A stretch of DNA of 64,000 nt from Lates calcarifer (GCF_001640805.2 NC_066852.1:12116194-12180193); one strand, 5' to 3'; positions 23,980 to 37,065 are shown, counted from the stretch's first letter. Notes: generated from the sequence alone by a model not told the origin. Translations and numbers: made by a program.

Positions 23980-26900
23980 GTTGACCTTTTCCTCTCCTGA
24001 AAACTACTACTTTCTTCATTCTTTGCAACATTGCACATACACAGAAACCAATCGCAGAATTCACACCCTTTTTAGGATTTGTTTACAACCCCTCCCCCAA
24101 ATTTTGGGGGGAGATTGTCCAGTTATGTCAGGAGATGAGGCGAGAATTAAAGGGTGGTAATCCTGTCATTATTTCTGTCTGTGAGCTTTGGGACAAATTC
24201 TTTCCTGTACATTAGTTTGAGGTGACGTCTATTTATACTGCATGACAAACTAGGGGTTATAAAGGATGTGAACATGTGTTTTCAAAGTTTGCAAGGATCA
24301 GCAACGTTACCACTTTATTGCTGCTCCCCTCCTGCTGCCTCCCAATAGAGTATCCCTCTATATATGAATATACACAAATTACAATAAAAAATGTGTATAT
24401 CTACAGTATTTATATGGTATCATAACCTTATGTCAATACATCTATTTTGTTGCACTTAAAAGAATATTCCAACAGACATGTGTATATCTTGATGGATGGA
24501 TGCAGAGATGAAGCCATTTTGCATGTGTGTATTGTCTTTAGTGTGCTTTGAGGGCAGGAGGCCCCTGTGTCCCACCTCTCTGCTAAGTGTGAAATGAGGT
24601 TATGTTAAACCGCTGACCACCAGGAGGGACCACGCTGTAATCTCTGCTTTCAAGTGTGTGTTTCTCGAAAACAACATATGATAGGAATCTCCCAAAAAAA
24701 GGAGTTACACTAGAGGTCAAGGGTGTGTTTGTGTGTTTGTGTGTTTGCGTGTGTGCTCCATTCACAGTTCCCATCTCATACCGTAGGTCGGGAAATTGCA
24801 TGCAATGTGCAATATTCATTAAGTGGCAAACATTATTGAATGCTTGAGTCCATCCTTCAGATGAGAAGACTTCTACCAAATGATAATTATTTTTTGGATC
24901 AGTTTATATTCACATGGGTTGTTTGACCTGAGAGCAGCTTGTAAAATAGATATGGGTATTTGGGTAGCTGGGAATGGTCATAGGTCAACCTATGATATTC
25001 AGACATCTTGAAAACCTCAAATTGATGAACACATCTGTGTTTTTGCCTCCAAAACTCCCAGTCAGTTAGTGGTCAAACAGCTCTCTGTCTCCCAGACTAC
25101 AGTTATCAGCCCAAACATCCCTCTCCATATCGAGTGAAAACTGCAGAAATGATCCTCCTGCTACACTCCATGTCACCATCTGTCATTTTATTCCTATTTC
25201 TTGTGTCTCAATTTTTCATTAATTCATACATGAATATTTAGAGTTTTTGGTGGGGTTTGTTTTTTGCATGTGTTACATCTATTTCATATGTATCAGAAAT
25301 AGATGCCATTGTCATATTTTGTATTGATTTGCACTGGAAGTGTGTGTTTTTTTTTCTTTTTTGTGAAGCTGAGTTAAATTAATTAAGGTATGTACAGTTT
25401 TGGAGGAGAGGGATGTAGAGAGTTTGTGTTTGTTCCCTTTGTCTCATTCATACTCATTATCATCCTCTAAAATATTCATCCAGGATATCATAAATATATA
25501 GCTTACATCTTCTTTTAAAATTGACTAGAATCTCAATTATTGTGAATTGTTAGTGGATCAGAGTTTCGTTTTATAGGCACGTAGATAATGGACAAAACTG
25601 GAACATGATATTTTTCCATTTAATTTGTTTTTGGTTGTTTTTTTTTTTTTTGTAGTTGTTGTAGTATTCTCCTCTGTTATATGGATCAGCAAAGCCATCA
25701 CTATAATTAGACAACCAATTCAAATAACCAACCTCTTTAAAATTCATAAATTATGCCTGAGCTCAGTGTTTACTTGACGTGCGTTCACTGTGCAGTACAG
25801 TCGTAAGGAACACCTGCAAGTGTTGAAAAATCTGTGGAGTCACACTTTTAAACGTTACCCTGACACGGCCACAAAATAGCACCAAATGCGACTGTGATCC
25901 TGCCATGTCATCACGGCTAATGTGGAACACAAGCATCTGTTCGCTCACATTAAGGTCTGGCACGACTCCACTGCTTAATTTCTCTCACAGAAATGTGTTT
26001 CTCAGTATGCTCGTAAAAATATCCCACACTGGTCTAAAGAGGATTTCGTTATCTAATTCAGATTTGAAAAAGAAAGGCAGGAAGACAGTTAGATCTGATG
26101 CGATTATCTGATCTATAGCTGAGGGGTTATTCATGAAGATAAATGTGCCCTTACAGTCATCTGAGGCTCTTTTTTTTTTTTTTTTTTTTTGCTTTTTTGT
26201 GACAGTCCACCGACCACTTCACATGCAGTTCTCCCCCTGGCATTCCTGCAACACTCACTTAATTTCACTCTAATCTCTTAATCTGGTCAGCTAATCCAGA
26301 GCAGGCACGCTGAACCTCTTTACCCTACTTTGCCACTCCTTCTCCTTGTGTCAAACACTTGATTCACTGTCATCGTCCTCAAGACAGATAAAGCAGAGGT
26401 TCATTCCTTCCTCATTTTTTTCCCATTCGTTATTAAATTGAATGAAGCCATTTTAAATCACAGCACAGCACATACAGTGTTTTGCTTTATCATCTTATTG
26501 GACATGCTTATTTTTCTTATGTGCATGTGAAGATTTGTTCTTCAACCAAAGATCCTCATGACAGTTTCAATCTGATTTATTTTTGCTGCGATGACACTGC
26601 AGCAGACCTGCATAGACACTGCAGGATCCAGGTAGAGGGCAACAGACCCTGTGTTATTAGAAGGCCTACTCTTATGTAATAGTAATACGCACAAAAGGAA
26701 CATGTTTCATTACAACATAACAGTGCCTCCTGGTGGACAGACAGTGTTGTTCCCCAGTGTCACAGAATGTTCTTTCCTTTTATCTCCATTTATCCCTTTT
26801 TTTCTGTGATAATTTGGAGATGTCCTCAAAAAGCAATATATTTATTTCTTGTGTGGCTGTATGATGTATTTATTGGAAAGGCTGTGATGAAATCAGTGCA

Positions 26901-29607
26901 GCATGTATTATCAAGAGCAAAGATGAAAAAGGATAGGACATATAGATATTGCATTCGGGCATTTTTGCCAGGGCGTGTTATTACCACGATGGAACAATAT
27001 ATAAAAACTACAGTTTTGTTTATAAAAGAGTATTTTTATTGCTATCTTGTTGTAAAGAGGAGAGAATGTATTAGCTTGGATTGTATCATGTCATGGGAGC
27101 TACCTGGTAGGTTTTCATCATTTAATTCAACGAATGGCAAAATGTTAACAGCTTGGTTAGAAAAGTTTTTGGGTTTTTTTTATGTAGAAACATTTTTTTC
27201 TGTCATTGTTTGAGTCCTTTCTACTTTCTTAAATTGAGCTCGTAAAGCTTGCAATGAAAGCTCTCTGAACCCTGGGGTCTATTGTATTAGAATTAAGACG
27301 GATTCATTACAAATAATGATGGTAGTGGAGGAAATAAATCAGAATCAGCAGTGCTTTCAGAGAACTTTCTAGTGCACAACAATCAGAAAAATTTCAAAAC
27401 AAAACTACAAATCCCAAAATAAATGTCAGAGAGAGTCAAGTATTTGTGTAATTTCAAGAAACCTTATTACCCCCATCTGATCCCCTTGTCTTACATCGTA
27501 TTATTGCATAAGACTGTGGTGTTCAAGAAAGCAACCATGAAATTTGTTGAAATATTCTCACCCAAAAGGATGATAATTCTACTCTGGATCTTTATTTTTT
27601 GCTCTTACTGTATGTATATTTTTGCTCATGTTTACTGCAAACCAAGATAGAGAAATAAATAAATGTCATTTAAGGGAACTCAAACTCAATTTTTTTTTTT
27701 TTGTCTCTGCCTCTCAGTCATCTTTCCTTTAGTGTTTATCGACAGTGTCTCATTGTAATGATCATAAATCAAAATGTGTCAAACGTAGCACACTCTTTGT
27801 AGGAGACAGGGGAAGACAGTCAGTGTCAAAAGTTGAGTCAGGTGGATATAATCTAATGTAATCCCATTCACCATAATCCTCACAGCCTACAGCACCAGTG
27901 GATACCAGTGTTAAACCTGTGCACACACACTGGTACAGAGTAACAAGTGAAAGACAAAAGAGTAGAGGTCCATATGTCTGTTAGACATAACAGAATCTCT
28001 GCAGTTTATTTTCACAAAAGTATCAAGAGGAAGTGAATGCGTAGTGGAAATATCACCAGCAACACGTCATCCTCCTACACACGTCACAGGTCAAAGGTCA
28101 CTGATTAAAGTCTTGGCTTGATTCTTGTGCAGCAGATAGTTGTTCCTAATCATAAATATTGATCAATCCAAGATGAAAAATACGTGAATCCTTGTTCAGG
28201 TTGGGATTTCTTTTTTCTTTGGGAGCTGTTTTAGCACAGTCTGCCGCCAACTGCTTGACAAGATTACAGCTGAAGTGTACTTCCGCTCACTGACCTTCAG
28301 CCAGCTCCTGTTTCTTGTTCACGCTGCACCCTGAGGCTCTATCCTTATCTCTCCTTTCCTCTCTGTCTCCTCCTCAGAAAGAGAGAGTGCAGTCCAGGAA
28401 AAGGGGAGAGAGCCAGGATTACGTAGCATTAGAGGTAATTGTGGGTTTAAAATAGTCTGATCAAGACAAATGGGGGTGACTGATATTTCCCTGTACTATT
28501 CTCTGTGTTACACATATACATTCAAAAACTGCTAACCCTGAATAATCTGGCATTAGGACTTTCTCCAACATATAAACTTTAACATCTAATCCACCCTTAC
28601 AAGGAGACAGAGTGAGGGAAAAGCTCTTCACACAGTGACTGGGCCATTTCCACGAAGTGTGTCCAGGTAAGAGTGTCACACACAGAGTAGATTATATTCA
28701 CCATGATGTCAGGACAGTAAAGATTAGTCTGTAGCAGAGCGGGGTAACCTCTGCCGGATGGTGGATAATGTTACACAACATCTTCAGTGGCATTTAAATG
28801 TCATAGTTATCACATTACTGGACCAGACTAGACTATTATAAAGGAGGCAACTGGATTCTTTCGTATTCTTTTTATAGATATTTAATCAAAAAATAATAAT
28901 TGTTAACATGATACAAAAACTTCCAATGTAAGACTAAGGGATTAATACTGAACAAGCACCATATGGTCCTTTGTACTGTATATATTGATTTATTATTTAA
29001 TTTAATTCAATTTATTTTTTTGAAAAAACCTCTTCAATCAGGATAGATTGGTCCCATATTTTAGGGCTACAAGGCATCTAAACCCAGCCAGCTTTGAGGT
29101 AGCGTACTAAATCACCAAGAATTAATTACAACTAAAACAGCAGTCATTTTCAATAGCATTTTAAATGTAGAAAAAAAAAATTACGAATCACACATGTGTG
29201 GGGCACAAAAACATGAACTGTACAGTCTGTTACATAATCACCTCACCAGTGACCGGAGGTGATAATGTTCATGTTATTGTCTCCAACTGCTTAAATAATT
29301 CACAGTATGCATTTAGCCAGCCTGAATGCATTATCAGCTGCCTTAAAAATGCCTCTGAGGTGAGGAGGAGTCGAGACATTATCTCATAAAATTTGTTGAG
29401 GAATGTCAGACTGAAAGCAAAAAGACTTTCAGTATTACTTGATTGTTGACACAGCACTTTGGTTGGGAACAAAATTTAATTAATTTTAGTGGAAAAAGTC
29501 AAGTTTGCTTTATACCTCATTTGTAGCCAGACATGATACCAAGAGGACAGTGCAAATAAATGGTGAATTGGCAGTAGAAGCTATGCCCCGTCTGATAGTC
29601 GTATTTT
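23980..29607. other. Convergent intergenic region, atp1b2 and gltpd2 3' ends
   Basis: AT-rich. Possible atp1b2 polyadenylation signals are AATAAA at 24383-24388 and a double AATAAATAAA at 27654-27663; the second would imply a 3.7 kb 3'UTR. For gltpd2 on the minus strand, TTTATT (AATAAA in reverse) occurs at 28989-28994 and 29011-29016. One isolated exon-like segment at 28378-28434 is discussed under findings. Long open frames such as 26767-27213 are AT-rich and unlike proteins. Confidence 0.55.
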
Positions 29608-32600
29608 CTATGGCAAGTCCAGCATGCCATTTTCCTCCAGGGCTCTCTGCGTCCTGTTGTAAACCTCCCCGATGGCCCGAACCACTCTGTTCAGTACTGT
29701 GCTCAGCTCATCCTGGTTCTGCACACACACCAGCCTGAAGAAGAAGCCCCGTTCAGGCATGGCAATGAAGGCCAGCTCGGCGGCCCTGCGGACAAACCAG
29801 GTGTGGTGGTTTGCCAGGGTGCTCTGGTAGGCCTCGCGACACAGCTCCGAGGGGCTCCTGAGCCGACCGGCCACCGGCGTCTCAGCCAGCTTCTCCAGGA
29901 AGAGCTGCAGCCAAAGCAGAGCGCGGTGCAGACGCAGGAGAGTCCGACATCCGGAGTCCGTCTGGTGGTGGAAGTCCACCACGCCTCGGTTCAGTTCCAC
30001 CCAGATCATGGATCGCACAGAGTGGTAAGCACCTGTGTGCTGTGAGGCCCCTAAATCTTTCTTTGTCCCAACCTCTGTGCTCCCAGAGTTTATTGAATGT
30101 ATATCAGGGCCCAGCTCTGCTTCGGGGTTCTCTTCTGCTAAAAGGGCCAGTTGACGGATTATGGAGGTCTTGCTCTCTATCTCTTTAGATATCAATCCCA
30201 CCATTGGGCCCAGAGCATCCATAAACCTGGAAGAGTGACAAAGAACAAGGTGAAATCAGCTTGCAGAGCCATTAACCATTAACAAGTTAATTCCTCCTGG
30301 TGGCTGTAAATGAATCTCTCTCTCTCACTGTACTCGTGCTTTATCTGGTGATCTTACTTCACAAGCTCATCCCAGCTGGACAGATAGGGCTGCAGCAGCA
30401 CGTCGGAGGTGTAGGCTGGTGCAGCCAGCAGGTGGGAGAGCAGCAGTGACACCTGGAAGGTCTGACCAGGGCACCCCTCCAGGAGCTGCGAACCCTCAGC
30501 TCCATCGGCACCACTGCTGTTGGACAGCTGGTGTAGCTGGCGGTGGGGGGATGGGAAGGTGTGTGAGTGTGTGAGTGTGTGTGTGGGTGGGGTGGGGTGG
30601 GGTGGGGGGAACGGGACAAAGAGGGAGAGCAACCAGAAGTGATTCACTGCATTCAAATTGCCCATCTGCTTCACACAATCAGTGTTGTGGAGGAAATGTA
30701 AAAAGTGAGGAAGTTATTTCTTACCTTATTCACCTGATTATAACCTTTTATACAAGAATCCCAGTGGTAATCCAAACCTCCCTCTGCAGTGAGACATGAA
30801 AGAAAGAAGGTCTGACAATTAGAGTTTGGTTGAAGAGACTTTCTCACTGAAATGTAGACTTTTGTTCTGATAATTCTGCATTTGATACATCAAAATAGAT
30901 TATTTATAGATTTTCTCATCCACATTAATTATGTGGATTCACGGGTCAAAGGGACTCAATCTCTGCACATTAAACTTGCAATAACTGATTTTTTTCCTCT
31001 CCTTTTTTGGCCTCTTGGGGGCAGCTGAAACAAATCGTGATTGTAATGTTGACATATAACCACCTTCAAGGTAATATGGTGAACTTGTTAGCAAGCTTAT
31101 TGTTTATCTGGATGTCCAGCAGAGTAACATTATCACTCATTTGAAGGCCTGTTTCTGGGCACCTGGCAAATGTAAGTCCATTATTCACTCTCTTTTAGAT
31201 CTGTTTTTGGTCTCTACCAACCCCTGAGGGAAACATCTGGCTCTTTAGCAACTAAATGCTTCATGGACCAGCTAGTTGCTAACTGTGTCTGCCTGCTGTG
31301 GTCAAAAATAGATCTATCTATTTTTGGCCACAGCAGGCAGTGAGGGAACCAAAACAGTACAATTATGGACTGAACGGTTTTTCAATGAGTTGAAACTCAC
31401 TGAGCTGTATAGCTTCATGAAGTCGAAGGAAGTTGCGAATTCAGGTGATAATTCTCTGTAGATTCATCACTACAAGTGACTTCATTCACAGTCACATTTT
31501 TTTCATGTTGTCATTTAATCCCTTGATAATATATAAACATAGACTCTAATTATTTCAAATTAGATGAGAGCATCCTTGCCTTTACCACAGCTCATTAACA
31601 ACCATCACATTCATGTGACAGACCCTGTTAACATGAGAAACTGATTATGAAAAGGCTGACTGTACTGTATGTTCTTACATTCTTGATTAATCCAGTTAGA
31701 TCATACTGTACTGCATACAGCACAGCGATAAGAATTCTTAAGACAGCAAACAACATTCCTCTGAGGGCAGCATGATGTTTTTGAGCTCACTCCAGCCTGT
31801 GACAAAGCAAACCCTGTCATCTTCAGTGAGTGTCTCCAACACTGTCCTCCACACACAACTCACACACGTGCCCCTCAAGTTCTCTAACTACACTCCTCCA
31901 CAAGGCCACATGATCCATACACACACCATTATTATACTATATAGCAAGATAGGTTGTCATGAAAATAACTATTACATGAAAGCCCTTTACACTTCTGTAC
32001 AGTATGTATTCAAATTATTCTGTGGTACACCCGAATCAAGTCAGCTTACTGAAGTCGGACCATTAATCTGTTTTATTTGGGACCACCTGGCATTCCTTCA
32101 GAGGCCCCTGCAAGTCTCCAGATCACATGTTAGGGACCGCTGTATCTGACCACCATACAACCACAAAATCTGACAGCAATTTATCATTTTGGCAGGTGAC
32201 TGTGGCACCTAGTCCCGAAGTCACTGAGCCTCCAAACTGACCCTAAAAGACACAGCTGAACTACTCAACTTCCTGTCAAATAGCTTAGCCAGTTAGTCTC
32301 ACTGAGCCACAAGACTTCCTCCTTTCAAATTAAACACAGCACAACTGATGCCCAAATTTTATTTCTAACTTGACAGTGACCTAATGCTGATGTTACCAAA
32401 AGTGTCGACAGAGATGTGAAGTCTCGCCACTACGTACTATGAGCAATATCTAAATTTAAGTTCTCTTATTGAGTTACCATGCGAATTCAGAAATGGCTGT
32501 TCATGCTTCTATTTGAAAACCTCTCTGCTAAGTTTGCACTTTGTCGTCTGACTTAAGTCTCTCAAATCTAAATCTAACCTTTGAACCTCATCCAAGCTCA

Positions 32601-33321
32601 AGAGAGAGATCACATGGTCCCAGTTTGAGCTTTTCAACAGTGATTACTTTGAAATTGTTTCTTTCAAAACTGACTTTGAATGTCTTTTAGAACAAAAAAG
32701 TCAAAGAGTATTTTAGTCAGTCATTTCTTCACCCAATGATCTTTTTTGTTTCTTCTTCTTCAACTTTTTCCTGGAGACTTTTATAAATACGCAAGGATCC
32801 CTACAATAACTATGGAAAACTTATGAATCACCTGTAAATGTTATTTCACCACAAAAATCTTTAACAAGAAGAAGATCAAGAAGATCATGTGTGGAAGTCC
32901 ATATTTGGACAACAGATTGTCTGATGTGACTGAAAATATCTCATAAAAAAAAAAAAAAATTAAGAGTGAATTTTATCATCCCACATTTCAATAACATGTC
33001 AAATCACACATTGATACTATTATGATATACTATTGTGATGTTGTTGAAATATTTTGGAGCATAAAGACTCAGCTAAAAGTGGTGTGACCACCATGCTTAA
33101 CCCTCTAGCTACCACACCATGTGACACATTCCTGGTCTGGATCCTATGCATTCTAAACAAGGGAGGGACTGTATAGATTAATGGTGCAACATAGAGACCA
33201 CACACACACCCAGATGTATACACACTCACATACACACACGGAAATACTCACGGAGCCACAGGGAGCCAAGGAACAACAGCAGGACTAAGATAGCTGCAGC
33301 AGCCTTACTCTTTACACCCAT
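29608..33321 (-). CDS. gltpd2: Glycolipid transfer protein domain-containing protein 2, 4 exons
   Basis: Minus-strand exons in coding order: 33321-33252, 30783-30725, 30536-30358, 30226-29608. Total 927 nt, 308 codons, phases 1-0-2, all with GT/AG. Exon 1 encodes MGVKSKAAAAILVLLLFLGSL, a signal peptide or signal anchor, as in GLTPD2 and unlike cytosolic CPTP or GLTP. The rest is a GLTP fold: WDELVKFMDALGPMVGLIS, the Arg-rich SGCRTLLRLHRALLWLQLFL lipid-headgroup helix, HHTWFVRRAAELAFIAMPER with the expected His, and a C-terminal LDLP as in CPTP. The Asp of the CPTP 'KDV' motif appears as Glu (SKEIESK). A role in binding sphingolipid-type lipids is inferred from the family; the secretory location is inferred from exon 1. 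Position beside chrne and pld2 matches human GLTPD2. Confidence 0.9.
30725..30783 (-). CDS. gltpd2: Short exon 2 of gltpd2 (59 nt)
   Basis: On the minus strand an acceptor (CTCACTGCAG) precedes 30783 and a donor GTAAGA follows 30725. Exon 1 ends in phase 1 and exon 3 must begin in phase 0, so they cannot join directly. This 59-nt segment accepts phase 1, ends in phase 0 and is open, encoding GGLDYHWDSCIKGYNQVNK. Confidence 0.82.
30960..31420. repeat. Probable dispersed non-autonomous element in gltpd2 intron 1
   Basis: Phrases such as GTTAGCAAGCTTATTG, CCAGCAGAGTAACATTATCA and CCTGAGGGAAACATCTGGCT look like a high-copy teleost element I have met in introns of other fish. A long palindrome lies at its right part. 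Limits are approximate and the family name is unknown to me. Confidence 0.4.
31289..31340. repeat. 52-bp near-perfect palindrome
   Basis: Left arm 31289-31313 and right arm 31316-31340 are 25 nt each, complementary except for one T/G position (302 versus 327, approximately), with a 2-nt centre. Arms begin CTGCCTGCTGTGG and end CCACAGCAGGCAG. Confidence 0.9.
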
Positions 33322-34538
33322 ACTGAAATCCAGTTTTGGGTCTGCCTGTCCCTCTCTGTTCGTTCTCTGTGTCTTTTATCTTTTAATTCCTCTGTGTCTC
33401 ACATGAGTCCTTGTCCCCTTGCACTGGCTGTCACCACAATTACTCCCTACCGGACCCTTGCCCCCCCCTGACTCTGTCCCCTCAAATCTTTCATACTCCT
33501 CCCCAAAACCTCAATAAAAACTTCTGTCCACCATTGTACCTAAAAGAGTCTGTTTTAATGTTTAACTCTGTTTTACAGCTGCTGTTTTCTTCTGTCACGC
33601 TACCACAACTCAGCCTGTTGTCTCTCTTTCTTTTTTGTTTCCCTCTGAGTTTCTCTGGCTCACGTCTTCCTTCTGCCCTGTCTTTGTTTCTGACTGACCG
33701 TCTAGCTGACCGTTTCTTGTTGTCTTGCTCAATCTGAGGGTCCAGAGATCAGCCCTGGCTGATAAAGCAGAGCCAACGCAGCTTGTCCGCCAGTAACCCC
33801 TTTCCTCCAGATTCATCTTCCATATATGCGCTATATTCCTGGTCAGCTTGAGTAAACACTTGCTCCCTCTCCTCTCCTAACCACCCCACACCCTTCCCCC
33901 TCCCTCCTCTCTCTCTCTCTCTCTTTCTCTCCATAACTCATTCACACACATCATTAGGAGCACCACCACAACCACCACACATTACAACAGCGGTGACACA
34001 CAATCCTGAAAACATATGGGTTTAAGTGAGAGTACAACATTGAACCTGGGAGTGTCTCTCAATGTAAACAGAGAGTATTTTATCCCTGTCTCCATATTTC
34101 TCTTTACTTTAAAGTCATGACAACCTAGAGTAAATCTCAGTATTGATTCATCTGTGGGACAACAAAATTTTCCTTTTGGTGGCTGAACAGGGAGAGATGT
34201 GATCCCAAATCCATGTTTGTCAATGAATAACAAAGTCTAACCAAGCTTATCCTTGCTGAAATGGCAAAAAGGAACAAAAATATCCATTCATGCTAATCTA
34301 AGGCTAAATATGAGATGTGTAGCTCTGCAGAACATATAAATCTGTTTAGGAAAATATATATGTATATATATTTTTTAAAAATCCATTTTTCTTGTCACCA
34401 TATCTTTTACAAAGGTGATTCATATTTTATAACATCTCTTGGATATTTAATTGCTGGTTGTTTATTGATTTCATTCAATTTCAGAAGTCTAAAGTCTGAC
34501 ATATGTCAGTAAAACAGGAGGACTGACGTGGCGCATAG

Positions 34539-34589
34539 AGGGTGTTCCCATGATTATCACCTCTGATAGTGATAATCATGGGAAACCCT
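34539..34589. other. Hairpin-forming inverted repeat, 21-bp stem
   Basis: TTCCCATGATTATCAC (34545-34560) pairs perfectly with 34569-34584 across an 8-nt loop. After a one-base bulge at 34544, AGGGT (34539-34543) pairs with ACCCT (34585-34589). Confidence 0.85.
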
Positions 34590-35659
34590 GTGATTGGTTC
34601 CTATCAATGGGTTTGCTGCTGGTCCTTGTTGATAATGTGGGGGGAGGTGAACAGACATTGAACTCCACACTCAAAGCCAAACCACATGTGTGCTCATGAA
34701 GAGAGACTTAACAATGGTATTTTTCAGCAGAGGAGCGGGAAAAAAGTGAAAGCAGGGGCATTCATTGCTTGACTGGGAGGGGCCAGTCATGGGGCTTTTA
34801 TTCCGTGCAACCAATGGATGATCCTGTCTGAAACAGGCAGCAACTGACAAGGGGAGACTGAATCCCTCTGAAAACATGTGACCCTTCCAGAAAACCTGAA
34901 CGCAGCTGCTGCTCTCTAATTAAATGCTCTGATGCAGTAACATATATTTTGAAACAGATACAGTTCTTTAAGTTTTATGTTTGCCTGTGACAAAAGCAGT
35001 CAGCTGCTGATTCTTAAAATGACGCACAAGTAGACACGTGGAATGAGTTCACACTGTGTGAATATGTTTACATATGGAGGTTCAGTAGAGCAGGAAAGAG
35101 GTATTTTGTCACTGTCAAAAACACTGGATTTTCCACCACCCTGTGAACTGAAGGAAAAAAACACATCTGGAGAGTCAAAACATTTAACCACAATATCAGG
35201 ATTACCCATGGAACCCTAAGCTCTCAACAGACTTCAACAAAAGTGAGAAGTTCATATTTGCATGTAACAAACATCTCATGATTTACATGAATAGAGGAGA
35301 CATTCAAAAGCAAATAGTGAAAAAGCAGTGCTGTTGTTCATTCTTGTGGCCGTAAACCCCTGATCGCCTGTTGCCTGAGGTGCAACCTTGGTCTGCAGTT
35401 TCAAATTTCCATTTGCAACTAGCATTCAAAATTTCATGTAAATCCATTTAACAGGGGTTTAAACTGTGAATAACTGTACAGTGCATTTAAAGACTGACAC
35501 TGGTTTAACTGTTATTATGTATGCATGCACGACAGGCTCTGCTGATTTAAAAAATGTTGTCGTTGCATATTCAAATACAGGCCTCAGTCCAACCGCATTA
35601 ACTCCACAATGGTTTGGACCCCCCTGTTTCACTGGATGTGGCTATATTTATAACATTAG

Positions 35660-35663
<4 letters not shown>

Positions 35664-35703
<40 letters not shown>
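35664..35703 (+). repeat. Uninterrupted A40 tract
   Basis: Forty consecutive A residues. This could be the tail of an old plus-strand retroposed sequence, but no polyadenylation signal, source gene or target-site duplication is evident upstream. Confidence 0.9.
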
Positions 35704-35707
<4 letters not shown>

Positions 35708-36159
35708 TACACGTGCCTGTCTGACATTTTGCATTAACTGGCCTCCATGTCTGTTATTCTAATAACGAATTGCTGAGTGTAATAAGGTGAATTTGAGAAA
35801 AAAGTTCTTGGTTTCAGTTGTACTGAAGATGCTAGAAAAGCATACACTGGAAGCAAACACTGGATTTCACTCAGACTGGTGTGGCGTTGCTGGAAGGTTC
35901 CTTCACCTTAAAATGTCCAAAAACACTTCACCCTCTCTGATCTCTTAATTTGCCCACACTATTAAACTAAATTGAAAAAAAAAAGCATATTGTTTTGCTA
36001 CTGCAGTGTACTGCAGCTCTGCTCGGTGAATTTGGATTAGAAGCTGGACAGATCCATCCCTTCCTCTGTCTCTGAGCTCTAACTGAGTGTGAGACACACA
36101 ATCTGCCTTCTGGAGGCTCTAGTTACCTTAAAGAAGCTCATCTCTGTTTCCCTAACTGT

Positions 36160-37065
36160 ATATTTAGACGTACGTCCCATACTGTGCAACTCAAATGGCA
36201 CATTCCAAAAATCAGTCTGTTGCCCTTGTCACTGTGAAGTGACACTACTTATATTACTCACAGTACTACTTATAATAGCAAATTTAGACTCTGGATTTGA
36301 AACATACTGGTCTGGACTTTGTAGAGTTGCCTTTGCAGCGGATCGGTCGGTTGGAAAAAAAAAAAAAAAAGGTTTGCTGATTTATTGTGATGCAGATCTG
36401 GGTGTCTGCCTCCATGGTTTTATAGGTTTTATGAGCATTGTCTGCCTCCAGCCCTCTAACCCCACCACACTGTTGTCTGCAGACTCTGTCTCACTACTGG
36501 AGTCCTGCTGGTGAAGTGGTAAGGCTCTGCAGTACGTATTAATACCCTGGACACATAGCAGCAGGAGAGCAGATCTGCACAACCCATCACCTGTTCACCT
36601 TGCTGTATGCATGGGTGTATCTGCTTGATACACACACACACACACAAATCTTACACAAATGTTAAACTAAAACTATTGCTATTTATAACAACAAGAATAT
36701 TACAAGGAAATTGGAGATATTCCATGTGGAAGATAAGGCTTTGCTCTTGTCTAGATTTTTATCACAGAAATATCTTAATGGAATAATATAACTGGCATCA
36801 CCACAGATAGCTGTTGTCTAATGACCACGATGATGATTATTGTCAGTGACCGGAGTGTGACTTAAAGTCCTGGTTTAGTGCTTCCCAGCTGCTGTGTAAT
36901 CTGAGCCATGGACAGCGACAGCCGGGGTGGGCGACAGTCGGGGGGTTTGGTGGTGGTGGGGATTTAAGGCTCTTCCTGTCTGTCTTTGCTCTTGCTTCTC
37001 TCTCTCTCCCTCCAACTTTATATTTAAAAATAGTGCAGAGTCGGGCAGCGGAGGGGTCTTGGAAC
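36160..37065 (+). promoter_or_regulatory. chrne: chrne 5' flank / putative muscle promoter
   Basis: An E-box CAGCTG at 36886-36891 sits in a 25-bp block (36882-36906) that is repeated without change in a decayed copy inside intron 1. A TATA-like TATATTTAAA at 37019-37028 lies about 40 bp before the ATG. E-boxes bound by myogenic bHLH factors are established regulators of muscle acetylcholine receptor genes. The exact N-box CCGGAA is not present; a CCGGAG occurs at 36850-36855. Confidence 0.5.

Larger units (their letters stand above)
33322..37065. other. Divergent spacer between gltpd2 and chrne
   Basis: About 3.7 kb separating head-to-head genes. It holds a TC tract near 33906-33931, a strong hairpin at 34539-34589, an A40 run at 35664-35703 and the chrne promoter at the right end. 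No additional coding exon recognised. Confidence 0.65.

Noticed and set aside
26767..27213. 148-codon plus-strand open frame
   Set aside because: AT-rich and rich in Phe/Ile/Tyr with no domain; lies in probable atp1b2 3'UTR or intergenic DNA.
29608..30222. Single-exon 204-codon gene starting at the Met at 30222
   Set aside because: The Met is internal: an acceptor lies just upstream (exon start 30226), and the preceding exons continue the conserved WDELVKFMDALG block in phase.
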